Source of the DNA: Flavobacterium psychrophilum
Lineage (GTDB): Bacteria > Bacteroidota > Bacteroidia > Flavobacteriales > Flavobacteriaceae
NCBI GenBank assembly: GCA_945879625.1
Contig: CAMCVA010000001.1
Coordinates: forward strand, 124,001-188,000
Length of the DNA: 64,000 nt
Direction of reading: 5' to 3'
Below the pieces are notes generated by a model that worked only from the letters and a program-made list of their open reading frames with translations, was not told the DNA's origin and searched no databases. Positions 42,273 to 51,721 of this stretch are shown piece by piece. A program made the position numbers and the translations under genes. The number at the start of each line of letters is the position of its first letter. Positions within the stretch are counted from its first letter, which is position 1.

Positions 42273-43199
42273 TCAGCCAAAACTTTGTTTTTCAACCAAG
42301 TAAGTGGTTAGAATTTTTTCGAAATCGGCGCCCACATTCACCGGAACGTACTTAATCTTGTTTTGCACACAGGTTTCAGACAGGCGTTTAAAGTAGGCTT
42401 GCAGCTTTTGCTCGTAGATTTCCTTGACATTATCGGCATAAATATTCACAAATTCGCCGGTTTCTAAGTCGATAAATTTGCGCGGAGCGTTGTCAAAATC
42501 AAATTGCAATTCGGTTTTTTCGTCTATAACGTGAAATAAAACCACTTTGTGCTTTTGGTGTTTGAGGTGCTGCAAGGCCGAGAATAGCGCCTTTTCTTCT
42601 TCCAATTGAAACATGTCGGTAAACAACACAATCATCGAACGGCGGTGAATTTTCTCGGCAATTTGGTGCAAATAGGCAATGGTATTGGTGCTCTTGGCTG
42701 CTTTGGGTGATACCAAAACGTTTTCCAATTGTTGCAAAATCATGCGGTGGTGCCGGTCACTGCCTTTCTCGGGCGCATAATATTCGTAGCGATCTGAAAA
42801 TAAACTCAAACCCACGGCATCGCGTTGTTTTTTGAGCAAATTCATCAACACCGCCGAGGCCAAAACAGAAAAGCCAATTTTACTTTGATAAAATGGTTCG
42901 TTGCTGGTTAATTTGGGGTAATGCATCGACGACGAATTGTCAATGATTAAATGGCAGCGCATGTTGGTTTCTTCGTCAAAACGCTTGGTGTACAAGCGAT
43001 CGGTTTTGGCAAACAATTTCCAATCCAAGTGCTTGGTACTCTCGCCCGGATTATACACTTTGTGCTCGGCAAATTCGGCCGAAAACCCGTGAAACGGACT
43101 TTTGTGCATGCCCGAAATAAAGCCTTCCACCACTTGGTTGGCAAGCAATTCCAAGTGATCAAAACGGGCTATTTGCGTCTGCTGTTGCGAGAGATCCAT
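42273..43199 (-). CDS. DUF58 domain protein
   Basis: Encodes 308 residues from the ATG at 43199; the frame is open nine codons earlier. The DUF58 core includes GxSAEFAEHKVYNPGESTKHLDWKLFAKTDRLYTKRF-type residues near 45-80, and a von Willebrand factor A-like part (LIIDNSSSMHYP with the DxSxS metal site). DUF58 proteins commonly sit with MoxR-type AAA ATPases and are thought to act in protein-complex assembly; no moxR gene is in this window. It lies between tRNA-Asp and thioredoxin and is probably monocistronic. Confidence 0.9.
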   Translation of the reverse strand: MDLSQQQTQIARFDHLELLANQVVEGFISGMHKSPFHGFSAEFAEHKVYNPGESTKHLDWKLFAKTDRLYTKRFDEETNMRCHLIIDNSSSMHYPKLTSNEPFYQSKIGFSVLASAVLMNLLKKQRDAVGLSLFSDRYEYYAPEKGSDRHHRMILQQLENVLVSPKAAKSTNTIAYLHQIAEKIHRRSMIVLFTDMFQLEEEKALFSALQHLKHQKHKVVLFHVIDEKTELQFDFDNAPRKFIDLETGEFVNIYADNVKEIYEQKLQAYFKRLSETCVQNKIKYVPVNVGADFEKILTTYLVEKQSFG

Positions 43200-43226
43200 G
43201 GGCGTAAATATAGGAAGAACTCGCAC

Positions 43227-43258
43227 AAAAAAAAGGCCTAACTTGCGTTAAACCTTTT
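43227..43258 (-). terminator. Terminator of trxA
   Basis: A hairpin with AAAAGG...CCTTTT and TAAC/GTTA pairs, followed by a run of T on the reverse strand, 22 bases after the thioredoxin stop. Confidence 0.75.
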
Positions 43259-43280
43259 GTTTATTTTGTGAAATAGCTGC

Positions 43281-43598
43281 TTACAATAAAGCATCCAAAC
43301 TGTCGGCGTAGGTTTGCTTTGGAGCAACACCCACCTGACGACCTACTACTTCTCCTTTGTGAAATACCAATACCGTTGGAATGTTGCGCACACCATATTT
43401 GGCCGCAAATTCTTGGTTGGCATCTACATCTACTTTTCCAATTACGGCTTTACCCGCATATTCTTCACTAATTTCATCAATGATGGGACCCACCATTCTG
43501 CACGGACCGCACCACGCTGCCCAAAAATCAACCAAAACTGGTTGCTCTGATTTCAATACGATTTCGTCAAAAGTCGCATCGGTTATTGCTAATGCCAT
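43281..43598 (-). CDS. trxA: Thioredoxin
   Basis: Encodes 105 residues, the normal size. The redox centre is WCGPC with Cys30 and Cys33, preceded by VLVDFWAA; the cis-proline loop is RNIPTVLVF. It reduces protein disulfides in the cytoplasm, recycled by thioredoxin reductase. It follows dnaE in the same direction with a gap of 118 bases and ends at its own terminator. Confidence 0.96.
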   Translation of the reverse strand: MALAITDATFDEIVLKSEQPVLVDFWAAWCGPCRMVGPIIDEISEEYAGKAVIGKVDVDANQEFAAKYGVRNIPTVLVFHKGEVVGRQVGVAPKQTYADSLDALL

Positions 43599-43716
43599 GT
43601 TGTATTTTTTTATAATTACCGAGCAAAGCTACCGAAAAAATTTCAACCATCGGTACATCCAAATTAGTTTTCACTATGCGGGGATTAGCAGGGCTGATGT
43701 TGGAATGGATTTCGGT

Positions 43717-46700
43717 TTAATTCAACTTAAACTTCAACCCCAATCGCTCGAGTTCACCAAGCAAATCGTTATTGATCGCCACTTTGAGTTTGCGGCTCGG
43801 CATCGACAAGCGGGTGATAATTTTGGTCTCTTCTACTTCTGAAGGCACAAACACTTCGGCTTCGTCCTCGGCGGCGAGTTCGGCATCAACCAAATCTTCT
43901 GTGTCATCTTCTGGGAGTGTAGCAGAAATTACTGCTGGTTCGATGAGGCGTTTCAGGTGTTCGAGTTCCATCACTTCAAAACTAACGGTTTGCTCGCCTT
44001 TGTGCGTCTGAAACAACTGAGACAAATCGGTCACCAGTTGGGTTGACAAGTCAGCAATATTGAGATGCAAGACCAATTTTTTTGCAAAACTGGGCAACAC
44101 ATCTTGCAAATATTGCAGCGAATTAAACTGAATACGTGGATCGGTTTTTTTGCCGGTTTCCTTATCGGGCCAGCCTTCTCTGACCAACAATTTGAGGTAA
44201 GTAAAATTATTTTGAATTAAAAAATGCTTGAATTTCAGGTACTCTTCATTAAAAATGCGGAACTCAAAACTCTCGTCATAGCCTTCCAAAACAAAGGTGG
44301 CCCAACCTTTTCCGTTTTTGGTTACCCGGTGTTGCACTTGGGTAATGATCCCGCCAAACGAAAGGTTTTTGTTGACATTGGCCTCCAAATTTTTGAGTGC
44401 TTCGAGCTTGGCGTTGCAAAAATACCGCAGTTCATATTTGTAATCGTCGAGCGGATGTCCGGAGATGTAAATGCCCACTACTTCTTTTTCTTTGGCCAGT
44501 TTTTCCATGGTGTTCCAATCTTCACAAGGCGGGACAACGGGTTCGGGAATTTGCACATCGCTGGCCTCGCCAAACAAACTCACCTGCGACGAATTTTCGT
44601 TTTCCTGAAACTTATTGCCGTAGCGAATGGCCTTCTCCAAAAAGGAAATTCCGTCGCCTTCGTAATGAAAATACTGGGCTCGAGTGGTGCCTATAAAGGA
44701 GTCAAACCCGCCGGCTAAGGCCAAGTTTTCGAAGGCTTTTTTGTTGGCGGCCCGCAAATCAATGCGTTTGGACAAATCAAAAATGGAGCGGTATTTTCCG
44801 TCTTTTCGGTGCTCGACGATGGTTTGTACAGCACCAGAGCCCACGCCTTTTATCGCGCCCATTCCAAATCGAACGGCATAATTTTGGTTTACGGTAAACT
44901 TGTAAAACGACTCGTTTACGTCGGGGCCCAACACGGCCAAGCCCATGCGCTTGCACTCTTCCATAAAAAAGGAAACTTGCTTGATGTCGTTCATGTTGTT
45001 GGACAGCACTGCCGCCATGTATTCGGCCGGGTAATTGGCTTTTAAATAGGCCGTTTGGTAGGCAATCCAAGCATAGCAAGTGGAGTGCGATTTATTAAAG
45101 GCATACTCGGCAAAGGCTTCCCAGTCTTTCCAGATTTTCTCTAATTTGTCTTCGGCATGTCCTTTGGCTGCCGCTTGACTGATGAATTTCGGTTTCATCT
45201 TGTCGAGTACATCGCGTTGTTTTTTCCCCATGGCCTTACGCAGCACATCGGCGTCGCCTTTGGAAAAATCGGCTAGTTTTTGCGAAAGCAACATCACCTG
45301 TTCTTGGTAAACGGTAATGCCATAGGTGTCTCTAAGCAATTCTTCGCAGGCGTCCAAATCATATACAATGGGTTCTTCTCCGTTTTTACGTTTAATGAAA
45401 CTCGGAATATAGGCAATCGGTCCCGGACGATACAAGGCGTTCATGGCAATTAAATCGTCAAAAACCGTAGGCTTGAGTTCCTTCATGTATTTTTGCATCC
45501 CCGGACTCTCATACTGAAAAATCCCCACCGTTTCTCCGCGCTGAAATAATTCGTAGGTTTTCAAATCGTCAATCGGAAATGCATCGGGATCCAAATCGAT
45601 ATCCGATCGGTACTTCACCAATTTGACGGTATCTTTTATTAAGGTAAGGGTCTTCAGCCCCAAGAAGTCCATTTTGAGCAAGCCGGCACTTTCTACCACC
45701 GAGTTGTCAAATTGAGTCACATACAAATCAGAATCTTTGGCCGTTGCCACGGGAACAAAGTTGGTGATGTCGTCGGGCGTAATAATCACTCCACAGGCGT
45801 GAATACCCGTATTGCGTAAATTGCCCTCAAGCAATTGTGCCTGTTGCAAGGTTTCGGAACCTAAATCTTGTGCCGCTGCCAGGGCTTTTAATTCTTTTAC
45901 TTTTTCAAAATCTTCCGGACGCAAAGCTGCTTTGAGTTTGGCGTCGTCGAGCGAAAAGATTTTGGCCAAATTGATGTTGTTGGGAATTAGTTTGGCAATT
46001 TTATCAGCTTCAAACAAAGGCAAATCTAACACCCGCGCGGTATCCCGGATCGCCGATTTGGCGGCCATGGTACCGTAGGTAATTATTTGTGCCACCTGTT
46101 TGGATCCGTATTTGTTGATCACATAATCCATGACACTGCTGCGTCCTTCGTCATCAAAATCAATATCAATATCGGGTAAGGAAACTCGGTCGGGATTCAG
46201 GAAACGCTCAAAAAGCAAATTGTATTTCAGCGGATCAATGTTGGTAATGCCCAAACAATAGGCCACCACCGATCCGGCTGCCGAACCCCGGCCAGGTCCT
46301 ACCGACACGCCCATTTCGCGCGCGGCCGCTATGAAATCTTGTACAATCAAAAAGTAACCCGGATAACCCGAATTCTCAATGGTGAGCAACTCAAAATCGA
46401 TGCGTTCTTGAATCTCAGGGGTAATTTCGGGATAACGTTTTAAAGCACCTTTTGAGGTAAGCTCTTTCAGGTAGCTGTTTTCTCCACGTTTGCCTCCATC
46501 TGTGGCATCTGCTTCAACGATAAATTCGGCAGGAATTTCAAATTTGGGCAACAAAACCTCGCGCGCCAAATTGTAAATTTCGACCTTATCAATCAGGGCT
46601 TGTATGTTGGTAATGGCCTCGGGAATGTCCTGAAACAATTGCTTCATCTCGTCTCCTGACTTAAAATAATATTCTTGGTTCGTTAAGCCAAACCGGTACC

Positions 46701-48237
46701 CGCGCCCACGTCCTACGGGCGTACTTTGTTTTTCGCCGTCGCGCACGCAAAGCAAAATGTCGTGGGCATTGGCATCGGCTTTCTTGATGTAAAAGGTATT
46801 GTTGGTGGCCAAAACAGAGACTTGGTGTTTTTTGGATAAAGCCAACAATCCTTGGTTCACCCTGTTTTCGTCTTCTTGATTGTGGCGCATCAACTCCAAA
46901 TAGAAATCGGCGCCAAATTGTTGCTTCCACCACAACAGGGCTTCTTCGGCTTGGTTTTCGCCTAGATTCAACAATTTATTGGGCACTTCCCCGTACAAGT
47001 TTCCCGAGAGCACCATCAGGTCGTCTTTGTATTGCGCGATGCATTTCTTGTCAATGCGGGGCACATAATAAAATCCTTTGGTGTAGGCAATAGAGGATAA
47101 TTTGGCCAAGTTGTGGTAGCCATTTTTGTTCTTGGCCAGGAACACAACTTGATAGCCGTTGTCTTTCCTAGATTTATCTAGATGGTCTTCGCAGACAAAA
47201 AATTCGCAGCCCACAATGGGTTTAATGGGAACATGATTGGGTTCTTCCCCATTTTCTAATGCAGCAGCGTTTTTACTGTCAACCGTTTTGTTGTGGTTTA
47301 AGATGTCGCGCACAAAATGAAAGGCGCCCATCAAGTTGGCATGATCAGTCAGTGCTACAGCGGGCATGCGTTGGGCAGCCGTCTCAGCTACCAAATTGGG
47401 CACACTGATTGTAGATTGTAATACTGAAAATTGGGTGTGGTTATGCAAATGTACAAAGGAAGCGTCTTGCAAAACCTCGATATTATTAGATACTTCTTGC
47501 TTAGTTAGCGAGGGTACTTGGGCATCGCCTTGTTGTTGACGCAAACGCGCTGATGCTTCCTTAAGGTTGGTATGTTGCAAGCCCAATAAGGCAATCGGGC
47601 GTGGATTTTTGTGTTGAAATTCCTGAAAATAGCTGCCTTCTACGCGCAATTCTTGCGGAGTAAAAACCTCTAAACGAATGAGTTCTAAAAAACAGCGGCT
47701 GGTAGCCTCTACGTCGGCAGTAGCATTGTGTGCCTCGGCAAAGGGCGCTTGGAATAAAAAGGAATGCAATTCGGTGAGCGTGGGCAATTTAAACTTGCCA
47801 CCACGACCACCAGGCAATTGCAACAAGGAAGCGGTTATTTCGGTACAGGTATCTAATACCAGCTTTCCTGCTAAAGGATTTTCGAGTTGCAGACGGAAAA
47901 ACTCGCAGCCCATAATGTTCAAATCGAAGCCTACATTTTGCCCAACAACAAATTGTGTTTTTAGTAAAACGGCTTGAAATTCGGCCAAGACTTCGGCCAA
48001 CGAAACGCCTTCGGCTTGGGCCAACTCGGTAGAAATACCGTGTATATTTTCGGCTTCGTAGGGAATATTATAACCTTCAGGCTGCACCAAAAAATCGCGG
48101 TGCTCCAAAATGCCTCCCATTTCGTCGTGTAATTGCCAAGCAATTTGCACACAGCGCGGCCAATTGTTGGTGTCAGACAAGGGGGCATCCCAACGTTTGG
48201 GCAAACCGGTAGTTTCGGTGTCAAAAATTAAATACAT
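43717..48237 (-). CDS. dnaE: DNA polymerase III alpha subunit fused to a proofreading exonuclease
   Basis: Encodes 1506 residues, about 350 longer than E. coli DnaE. Residues 1-190 form a DnaQ-like 3'-5' exonuclease: FDTETTGLPKR (Asp6, Glu8), QNVGFDLNI and HNATADVEAT. A PHP domain starts near 265 (FVHLHNHTQFSVLQS, TDHANLMGAF). The polymerase core follows with GPGRGSAAGS, PDIDIDFDDEGR (catalytic aspartates) and YQEQVMLL, then a helix-hairpin-helix region and an OB domain (about 1220-1310). It is the replicative polymerase, with proofreading carried in the same chain. All catalytic motifs appear intact. Confidence 0.95.
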   Translation of the reverse strand: MYLIFDTETTGLPKRWDAPLSDTNNWPRCVQIAWQLHDEMGGILEHRDFLVQPEGYNIPYEAENIHGISTELAQAEGVSLAEVLAEFQAVLLKTQFVVGQNVGFDLNIMGCEFFRLQLENPLAGKLVLDTCTEITASLLQLPGGRGGKFKLPTLTELHSFLFQAPFAEAHNATADVEATSRCFLELIRLEVFTPQELRVEGSYFQEFQHKNPRPIALLGLQHTNLKEASARLRQQQGDAQVPSLTKQEVSNNIEVLQDASFVHLHNHTQFSVLQSTISVPNLVAETAAQRMPAVALTDHANLMGAFHFVRDILNHNKTVDSKNAAALENGEEPNHVPIKPIVGCEFFVCEDHLDKSRKDNGYQVVFLAKNKNGYHNLAKLSSIAYTKGFYYVPRIDKKCIAQYKDDLMVLSGNLYGEVPNKLLNLGENQAEEALLWWKQQFGADFYLELMRHNQEDENRVNQGLLALSKKHQVSVLATNNTFYIKKADANAHDILLCVRDGEKQSTPVGRGRGYRFGLTNQEYYFKSGDEMKQLFQDIPEAITNIQALIDKVEIYNLAREVLLPKFEIPAEFIVEADATDGGKRGENSYLKELTSKGALKRYPEITPEIQERIDFELLTIENSGYPGYFLIVQDFIAAAREMGVSVGPGRGSAAGSVVAYCLGITNIDPLKYNLLFERFLNPDRVSLPDIDIDFDDEGRSSVMDYVINKYGSKQVAQIITYGTMAAKSAIRDTARVLDLPLFEADKIAKLIPNNINLAKIFSLDDAKLKAALRPEDFEKVKELKALAAAQDLGSETLQQAQLLEGNLRNTGIHACGVIITPDDITNFVPVATAKDSDLYVTQFDNSVVESAGLLKMDFLGLKTLTLIKDTVKLVKYRSDIDLDPDAFPIDDLKTYELFQRGETVGIFQYESPGMQKYMKELKPTVFDDLIAMNALYRPGPIAYIPSFIKRKNGEEPIVYDLDACEELLRDTYGITVYQEQVMLLSQKLADFSKGDADVLRKAMGKKQRDVLDKMKPKFISQAAAKGHAEDKLEKIWKDWEAFAEYAFNKSHSTCYAWIAYQTAYLKANYPAEYMAAVLSNNMNDIKQVSFFMEECKRMGLAVLGPDVNESFYKFTVNQNYAVRFGMGAIKGVGSGAVQTIVEHRKDGKYRSIFDLSKRIDLRAANKKAFENLALAGGFDSFIGTTRAQYFHYEGDGISFLEKAIRYGNKFQENENSSQVSLFGEASDVQIPEPVVPPCEDWNTMEKLAKEKEVVGIYISGHPLDDYKYELRYFCNAKLEALKNLEANVNKNLSFGGIITQVQHRVTKNGKGWATFVLEGYDESFEFRIFNEEYLKFKHFLIQNNFTYLKLLVREGWPDKETGKKTDPRIQFNSLQYLQDVLPSFAKKLVLHLNIADLSTQLVTDLSQLFQTHKGEQTVSFEVMELEHLKRLIEPAVISATLPEDDTEDLVDAELAAEDEAEVFVPSEVEETKIITRLSMPSRKLKVAINNDLLGELERLGLKFKLN

Positions 48238-48424
48238 AACTGAATTTGAAGTCCATTGAAGCGTTTGCTTACTCTATAGGAGTTCCAAATTTAATTTTTT
48301 TTTAACAGCTATTCGCGGGAAGTTATCAACAAAAAACCACTCCCAAAACTGAATATTCAGCTTTAAGAATGGTTAATTTTAAAAAATTATAAAGAAAATC
48401 TACTGCTAGATTTTATCCTTCTAA

Positions 48425-48760
48425 TTAATACCCTCCTCGGCTTCCACCGCGATTGTTTCCTCCGTAACCACCTCTAGAGTCACCTCTATTGTTGTCAAAA
48501 GAACGACGTTCGCCTTCTGGTTTTGGCTCAGATTTGTTTACCACAATGGCACGACCTTGAACGGTAGCTCCATTTAATTCGTCGATCGCTTTTTGCGCTT
48601 CGTCGTCATTTGGCATTTCAACAAAACCAAATCCTTTGCTTCTTCCGGTAAATTTATCCGAAATAATTTTTACAGAATCAACTGCACCGTAAGCCTCAAA
48701 AGACTCTCTTAAATCTGCTTCCTCAATACTGAATGGAAGACTTCCAACAAAAATGTTCAT
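48425..48760 (-). CDS. RRM-type RNA-binding protein
   Basis: Encodes 111 residues: one RNA recognition motif (1-80) with RNP2 IFVGSL and RNP1 KGFGFVEM, then a Gly/Arg/Asn-rich tail (NNRGDSRGGYGGNNRGG). Such short RRM proteins are common in Bacteroidetes, which often lack Hfq, and are thought to act on RNA in place of classical chaperones or cold-shock proteins. Aromatic residues of the RNP motifs are conserved, so RNA binding is likely. Upstream and downstream genes are separated by more than 100 bases. Confidence 0.95.
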   Translation of the reverse strand: MNIFVGSLPFSIEEADLRESFEAYGAVDSVKIISDKFTGRSKGFGFVEMPNDDEAQKAIDELNGATVQGRAIVVNKSEPKPEGERRSFDNNRGDSRGGYGGNNRGGSRGGY

Positions 48761-48842
48761 ATGTACTTATTTATAATAATTGGAGCAAATATAGGGGTAT
48801 ATAATTGTAAAGCACTATAAATCAAGTTAAATTAGCAATAAT

Positions 48843-48869
48843 AAAAAAACCGCCTTAAAAAAAGCGGTT
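48843..48869 (-). terminator. Terminator of the DUF6252-like lipoprotein gene
   Basis: AACCGC/GCGGTT stem with a T-run on the reverse strand, 27 bases after the stop at 48896. Confidence 0.75.
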
Positions 48870-48895
48870 GATTAATATAGATTGTCAGGGCTGTT

Positions 48896-49399
48896 TTACA
48901 GGCCGTCAATAATTTTAACTTTGTAAAAATAACCGCCTTGTACGTTTACATTTACGGGCTCTTCTGATGTAGCGCTAGTGTTTACAGCATTAAAGCGAAA
49001 ATTTCCAGAAACATATTCTCCGTCGTATTCGGTAATTTCTATCTCTCCATTGCCTACACCAATCGCCGTTGTGTAATTGGTTTCTACTGTGTTTGTGAGA
49101 TAAGAATAGGATGCTTTACGATTGAGTGTAGTGCCAAAAGTATGTCGCACATAGGTGTTGGGGAAGTTTGGATCAATTAAGGTAGTTGGTTTTGGAACCG
49201 TTAACGACATTGATTCATCTAATTTAAATCCTTCGATGGTGAATTTACCATCTGCATAAAAAGTAGCAATTGCGTCTCCACCTTTCCATGCTTCGTTGTC
49301 TTTTACGCATTGAAAAACAGATTTATCATTAAACTGCACGTCTTCAACACAAGATTGTAATGCGAAGGCAATCAAAACAAGAGCAAGTAATTTTTTCAT
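48896..49399 (-). CDS. DUF6252-like lipoprotein
   Basis: Encodes 167 residues from the ATG at 49399, which opens a lipoprotein signal (FALQSC, Cys17); an ATG seven codons upstream is less likely. The mature protein is a beta-rich domain (FQCVKDNEAWKGG, then ITEYDGEYVSGNFRFNAVN) like the DUF6252 group of Flavobacteriia, in which GxYVSGxFxFxA recurs. Function is unknown; position in the outer membrane is inferred from the lipid signal. It is transcribed alone, divergent from rpsP. Confidence 0.75.
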   Translation of the reverse strand: MKKLLALVLIAFALQSCVEDVQFNDKSVFQCVKDNEAWKGGDAIATFYADGKFTIEGFKLDESMSLTVPKPTTLIDPNFPNTYVRHTFGTTLNRKASYSYLTNTVETNYTTAIGVGNGEIEITEYDGEYVSGNFRFNAVNTSATSEEPVNVNVQGGYFYKVKIIDGL

Positions 49400-49537
49400 T
49401 TCTAAAATTTTAAAAAACAAAAATAACTTTTTAAACCAAATTGACTCTATAATATTTAAAAAAATCGACGGAGGAAGACGAAAATAATCGGCTTAAATAT
49501 TATTCTACAGGGGATTAGCATTTTTGAATATTAATTG

Positions 49538-49545
49538 TATATTTG
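49538..49545 (+). promoter_or_regulatory. -7 box of rpsP
   Basis: TATATTTG fits TAnnTTTG and lies 49 bases before the rpsP ATG. A small GAGGT/ACCTC hairpin (49561-49575) lies in the leader. Confidence 0.55.
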
Positions 49546-49594
49546 CGCCCTCAATTAACCGAGGTCGAGTACCTCAAAATTTAATCACACGATT

Positions 49595-50314
49595 ATGTCA
49601 GTAAAAATTAGATTACAAAGACATGGTAAAAAAGGGAAACCTTTTTACTGGGTAGTAGCGGCAGATGCTCGCTCAAAAAGAGATGGTAAATACCTTGAAA
49701 AAATTGGTACGTACAATCCAAACACCAACCCTGCAACTATCGAGTTGAACTTGGATAGCGCAGTACAATGGTTGCACAATGGTGCTCAACCTACCGATAC
49801 CGCAAGAGCGATTCTTTCTTACAAAGGCGCGATGTTGAAACACCACTTAGACGGTGGTATTCGTAAAGGTGCTTTAACGCAAGAACAAGCCGATGCAAAA
49901 CTAGCCGCTTGGTTGGAAGCAAAAGCTGGAAAAGTAGATGCGAAAAAAGACGGTTTATCAAAAGTACAAGCTGACGCGAAAGCGAAAGCCTTGAAAGCTG
50001 AAAAAGAAGTAAATGCCAAACGTATGGCTGCTGCTGCTGAAGCAGAAGTTGCTGCACAAGAAGCAGAACAAGAAGAAGTAATTGCCGAAGAAAGCGCTGA
50101 AGAAGTTGTAGCTGAAGTAGCTGTTGAAGAAACTCCTGCTGTTGAAGAAGTTGCAGTTGTTGAAGAAACTCCTGCTATTGAAGAAACTCCTGCTGCTGAA
50201 GAAGTTGTGGCTGAAGAAGCTGCAGTTGTTGAAGAAGCTCCTGCTGCCGAAGAAGTTGTGGCTGAAGAAGCTGCTGCTGAAGAAGCTCCTGCTGCCGAAG
50301 GCGAAGAAGCCTAA
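49595..50314 (+). CDS. rpsP: Ribosomal protein S16 with long acidic tail
   Basis: Encodes 239 residues, nearly three times E. coli S16 (82). Residues 1-85 are canonical S16 (VKIRLQRHGKKGKPFYWVV, GTYNPNTNPATIELN). Residues 85-150 are a helical Ala/Lys-rich extension, and 150-239 are an Ala/Glu/Val/Pro repeat based on EEVVAEEA and VEETPA. Bacteroidetes S16 often has some extension, but the acidic repeat is variable. The tail would project from the 30S subunit. The GAAGAA-rich DNA keeps another frame open. rimM follows after 13 bases, the usual order. Confidence 0.95.
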   Translation: MSVKIRLQRHGKKGKPFYWVVAADARSKRDGKYLEKIGTYNPNTNPATIELNLDSAVQWLHNGAQPTDTARAILSYKGAMLKHHLDGGIRKGALTQEQADAKLAAWLEAKAGKVDAKKDGLSKVQADAKAKALKAEKEVNAKRMAAAAEAEVAAQEAEQEEVIAEESAEEVVAEVAVEETPAVEEVAVVEETPAIEETPAAEEVVAEEAAVVEEAPAAEEVVAEEAAAEEAPAAEGEEA

Positions 50315-50327
50315 TTTTTAGCGACTC

Positions 50328-50852
50328 ATGCGTAAAGAGGATTGTTTCTATTTAGGTAAAGTGGCAAAAAAGTTTAGTTTTAAAGGTGAGTTGCTCGTCT
50401 ATTTAGACACCGATGAGCCCGAATTATATGAAGATATGGAATCAGTATTTGTTGAATGCAACAAAAATCTGGTTCCATATTTTATTTCCAGCAGTTCCTT
50501 GCACAAAAATGATTTTTTGCGCGTACAATTTGAAGATGTCGACAACGAAGAAGAAGCCGACAAATTACTGGGCTGCGCAGTATACCTACCGCTTAGCCAA
50601 TTGCCTAAACTTGAAGGCGATAAATTCTATTTTCACGAAGTGATTGGTTTTGAAATCGAAGACCAGCGCTTGGGAATAATTGGCGTGATTCAATCGGTAA
50701 ATGATTCCACAGCTCAACCGCTTTTTGAAGTGCTCAACGGAACCGTTGAACTTCTCATTCCCATGATCGACCTCTTTTTGGTTGAAATTGATCGCCCCAA
50801 CAAAAAGGTCAAAATGAATTTGCCGGAGGGATTGGTCGAGATGTATCTTTAA
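50328..50852 (+). CDS. rimM: Ribosome maturation factor RimM
   Basis: Encodes 174 residues. The N-terminal beta-barrel has CFYLGKVAKKFSFKGELLVY; the linker and PRC-barrel carry FYFHEVIGFEIED and LIPMIDLFLVEID. RimM binds S19 and aids late 30S head assembly. Gene order rpsP-rimM with 13 bases between matches many bacteria. Length is normal. A TCCCGA/TCGGGA palindrome follows the stop. Confidence 0.95.
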   Translation: MRKEDCFYLGKVAKKFSFKGELLVYLDTDEPELYEDMESVFVECNKNLVPYFISSSSLHKNDFLRVQFEDVDNEEEADKLLGCAVYLPLSQLPKLEGDKFYFHEVIGFEIEDQRLGIIGVIQSVNDSTAQPLFEVLNGTVELLIPMIDLFLVEIDRPNKKVKMNLPEGLVEMYL

Positions 50853-50861
50853 ATAATCCAA

Positions 50862-50877
50862 TCCCGAGACTTCGGGA
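50862..50877. repeat. TCCCGA/TCGGGA dispersed palindrome
   Basis: TCCCGA-GACT-TCGGGA, ten bases after the rimM stop. Related to the copies near 2953 and 3055. It lacks a T-run, so it is a poor terminator. Confidence 0.5.
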
Positions 50878-50930
50878 CCAACTTCCAACCCAATTACCCT
50901 ACTGCTAATTATTCACTATTCATTAAAAAA

Positions 50931-51668
50931 GTGTTTAAATTCAAACAATTTTCTGTCAAACAAGATATAACCGCCATGAAAGTAGGCACCGACGGGGTAT
51001 TGCTGGGTGCATGGACACCGCTTGATTTAAAGCCCGAGAGTATTTTGGATATTGGCACCGGGACGGGTTTGATTGCTTTGCAGTTGGCCCAACGCAGTAC
51101 TGCTTTTCAGATTGATGCGCTAGAAATTGATGAAAATGCCTACGAACAAGCCGTCGATAATTTTGAAAATTCGCCTTGGGGTGATCGCCTATTTTGCTAC
51201 CACGCGGCCTTGGATGAATTTGTGGAAGAAGCCGAAGCCGAGCTCGAGGAATTGGGTGAATCCCACTGCTACGACCTGATTGTATCGAATCCGCCCTTTT
51301 ATTCGGAAGATATTAAGAGCCAAGAAACGACACGTAATCTAGCCCGATTTCAAGACGCACTCCCCTTTGACGAATTGGTGCATGCTGCCAATCTATTGCT
51401 GAGCGACCAAGGCTTGTTTTCGGTCATTATTCCCTATAAAGAGGAACCGGAATTTATTGACTTGTGTGCCCAGCACGAACTTTTTCCCCACAAAATTACC
51501 CGAGTAAAAGGCAATTTGAATGGTGCAATTGTGCGCAGTTTATTGGCTTTTGGCCGATATTCCTTGGCTGAAATTCCCACAGACGAGTTGGTAATTGAAA
51601 CGGCTCGACATCAGTATACGCCTGAATATATAGCACTTACCCGCGATTTTTACCTCAAGATGGACTAA
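50931..51668 (+). CDS. trmN6: tRNA1(Val) adenine37-N6-methyltransferase TrmN6
   Basis: Encodes 245 residues from a GTG start at 50931; no ATG suits the N-terminus FKFKQFSVKQDITAMKVGTDG, which is conserved in the family. The SAM-binding motif is ILDIGTGTGLIALQLA and the catalytic motif is IVSNPPFYSED (NPPF type, for N6-adenine). It methylates A37 of tRNA-Val. Length is normal. It lies downstream of rimM with a 78-base gap. Confidence 0.92.
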   Translation: MFKFKQFSVKQDITAMKVGTDGVLLGAWTPLDLKPESILDIGTGTGLIALQLAQRSTAFQIDALEIDENAYEQAVDNFENSPWGDRLFCYHAALDEFVEEAEAELEELGESHCYDLIVSNPPFYSEDIKSQETTRNLARFQDALPFDELVHAANLLLSDQGLFSVIIPYKEEPEFIDLCAQHELFPHKITRVKGNLNGAIVRSLLAFGRYSLAEIPTDELVIETARHQYTPEYIALTRDFYLKMD

Positions 51669-51721
51669 AATCTTCCATCAAAATATAACTATTGTTCATA
51701 CGTTACTCGAATTTGTTTACT

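Noticed and set aside
50124..50321. Leu/Lys-rich frame of 65 codons inside rpsP
   Set aside because: It is a by-product of GAAGAA-type repeats in the acidic S16 tail read in another frame.
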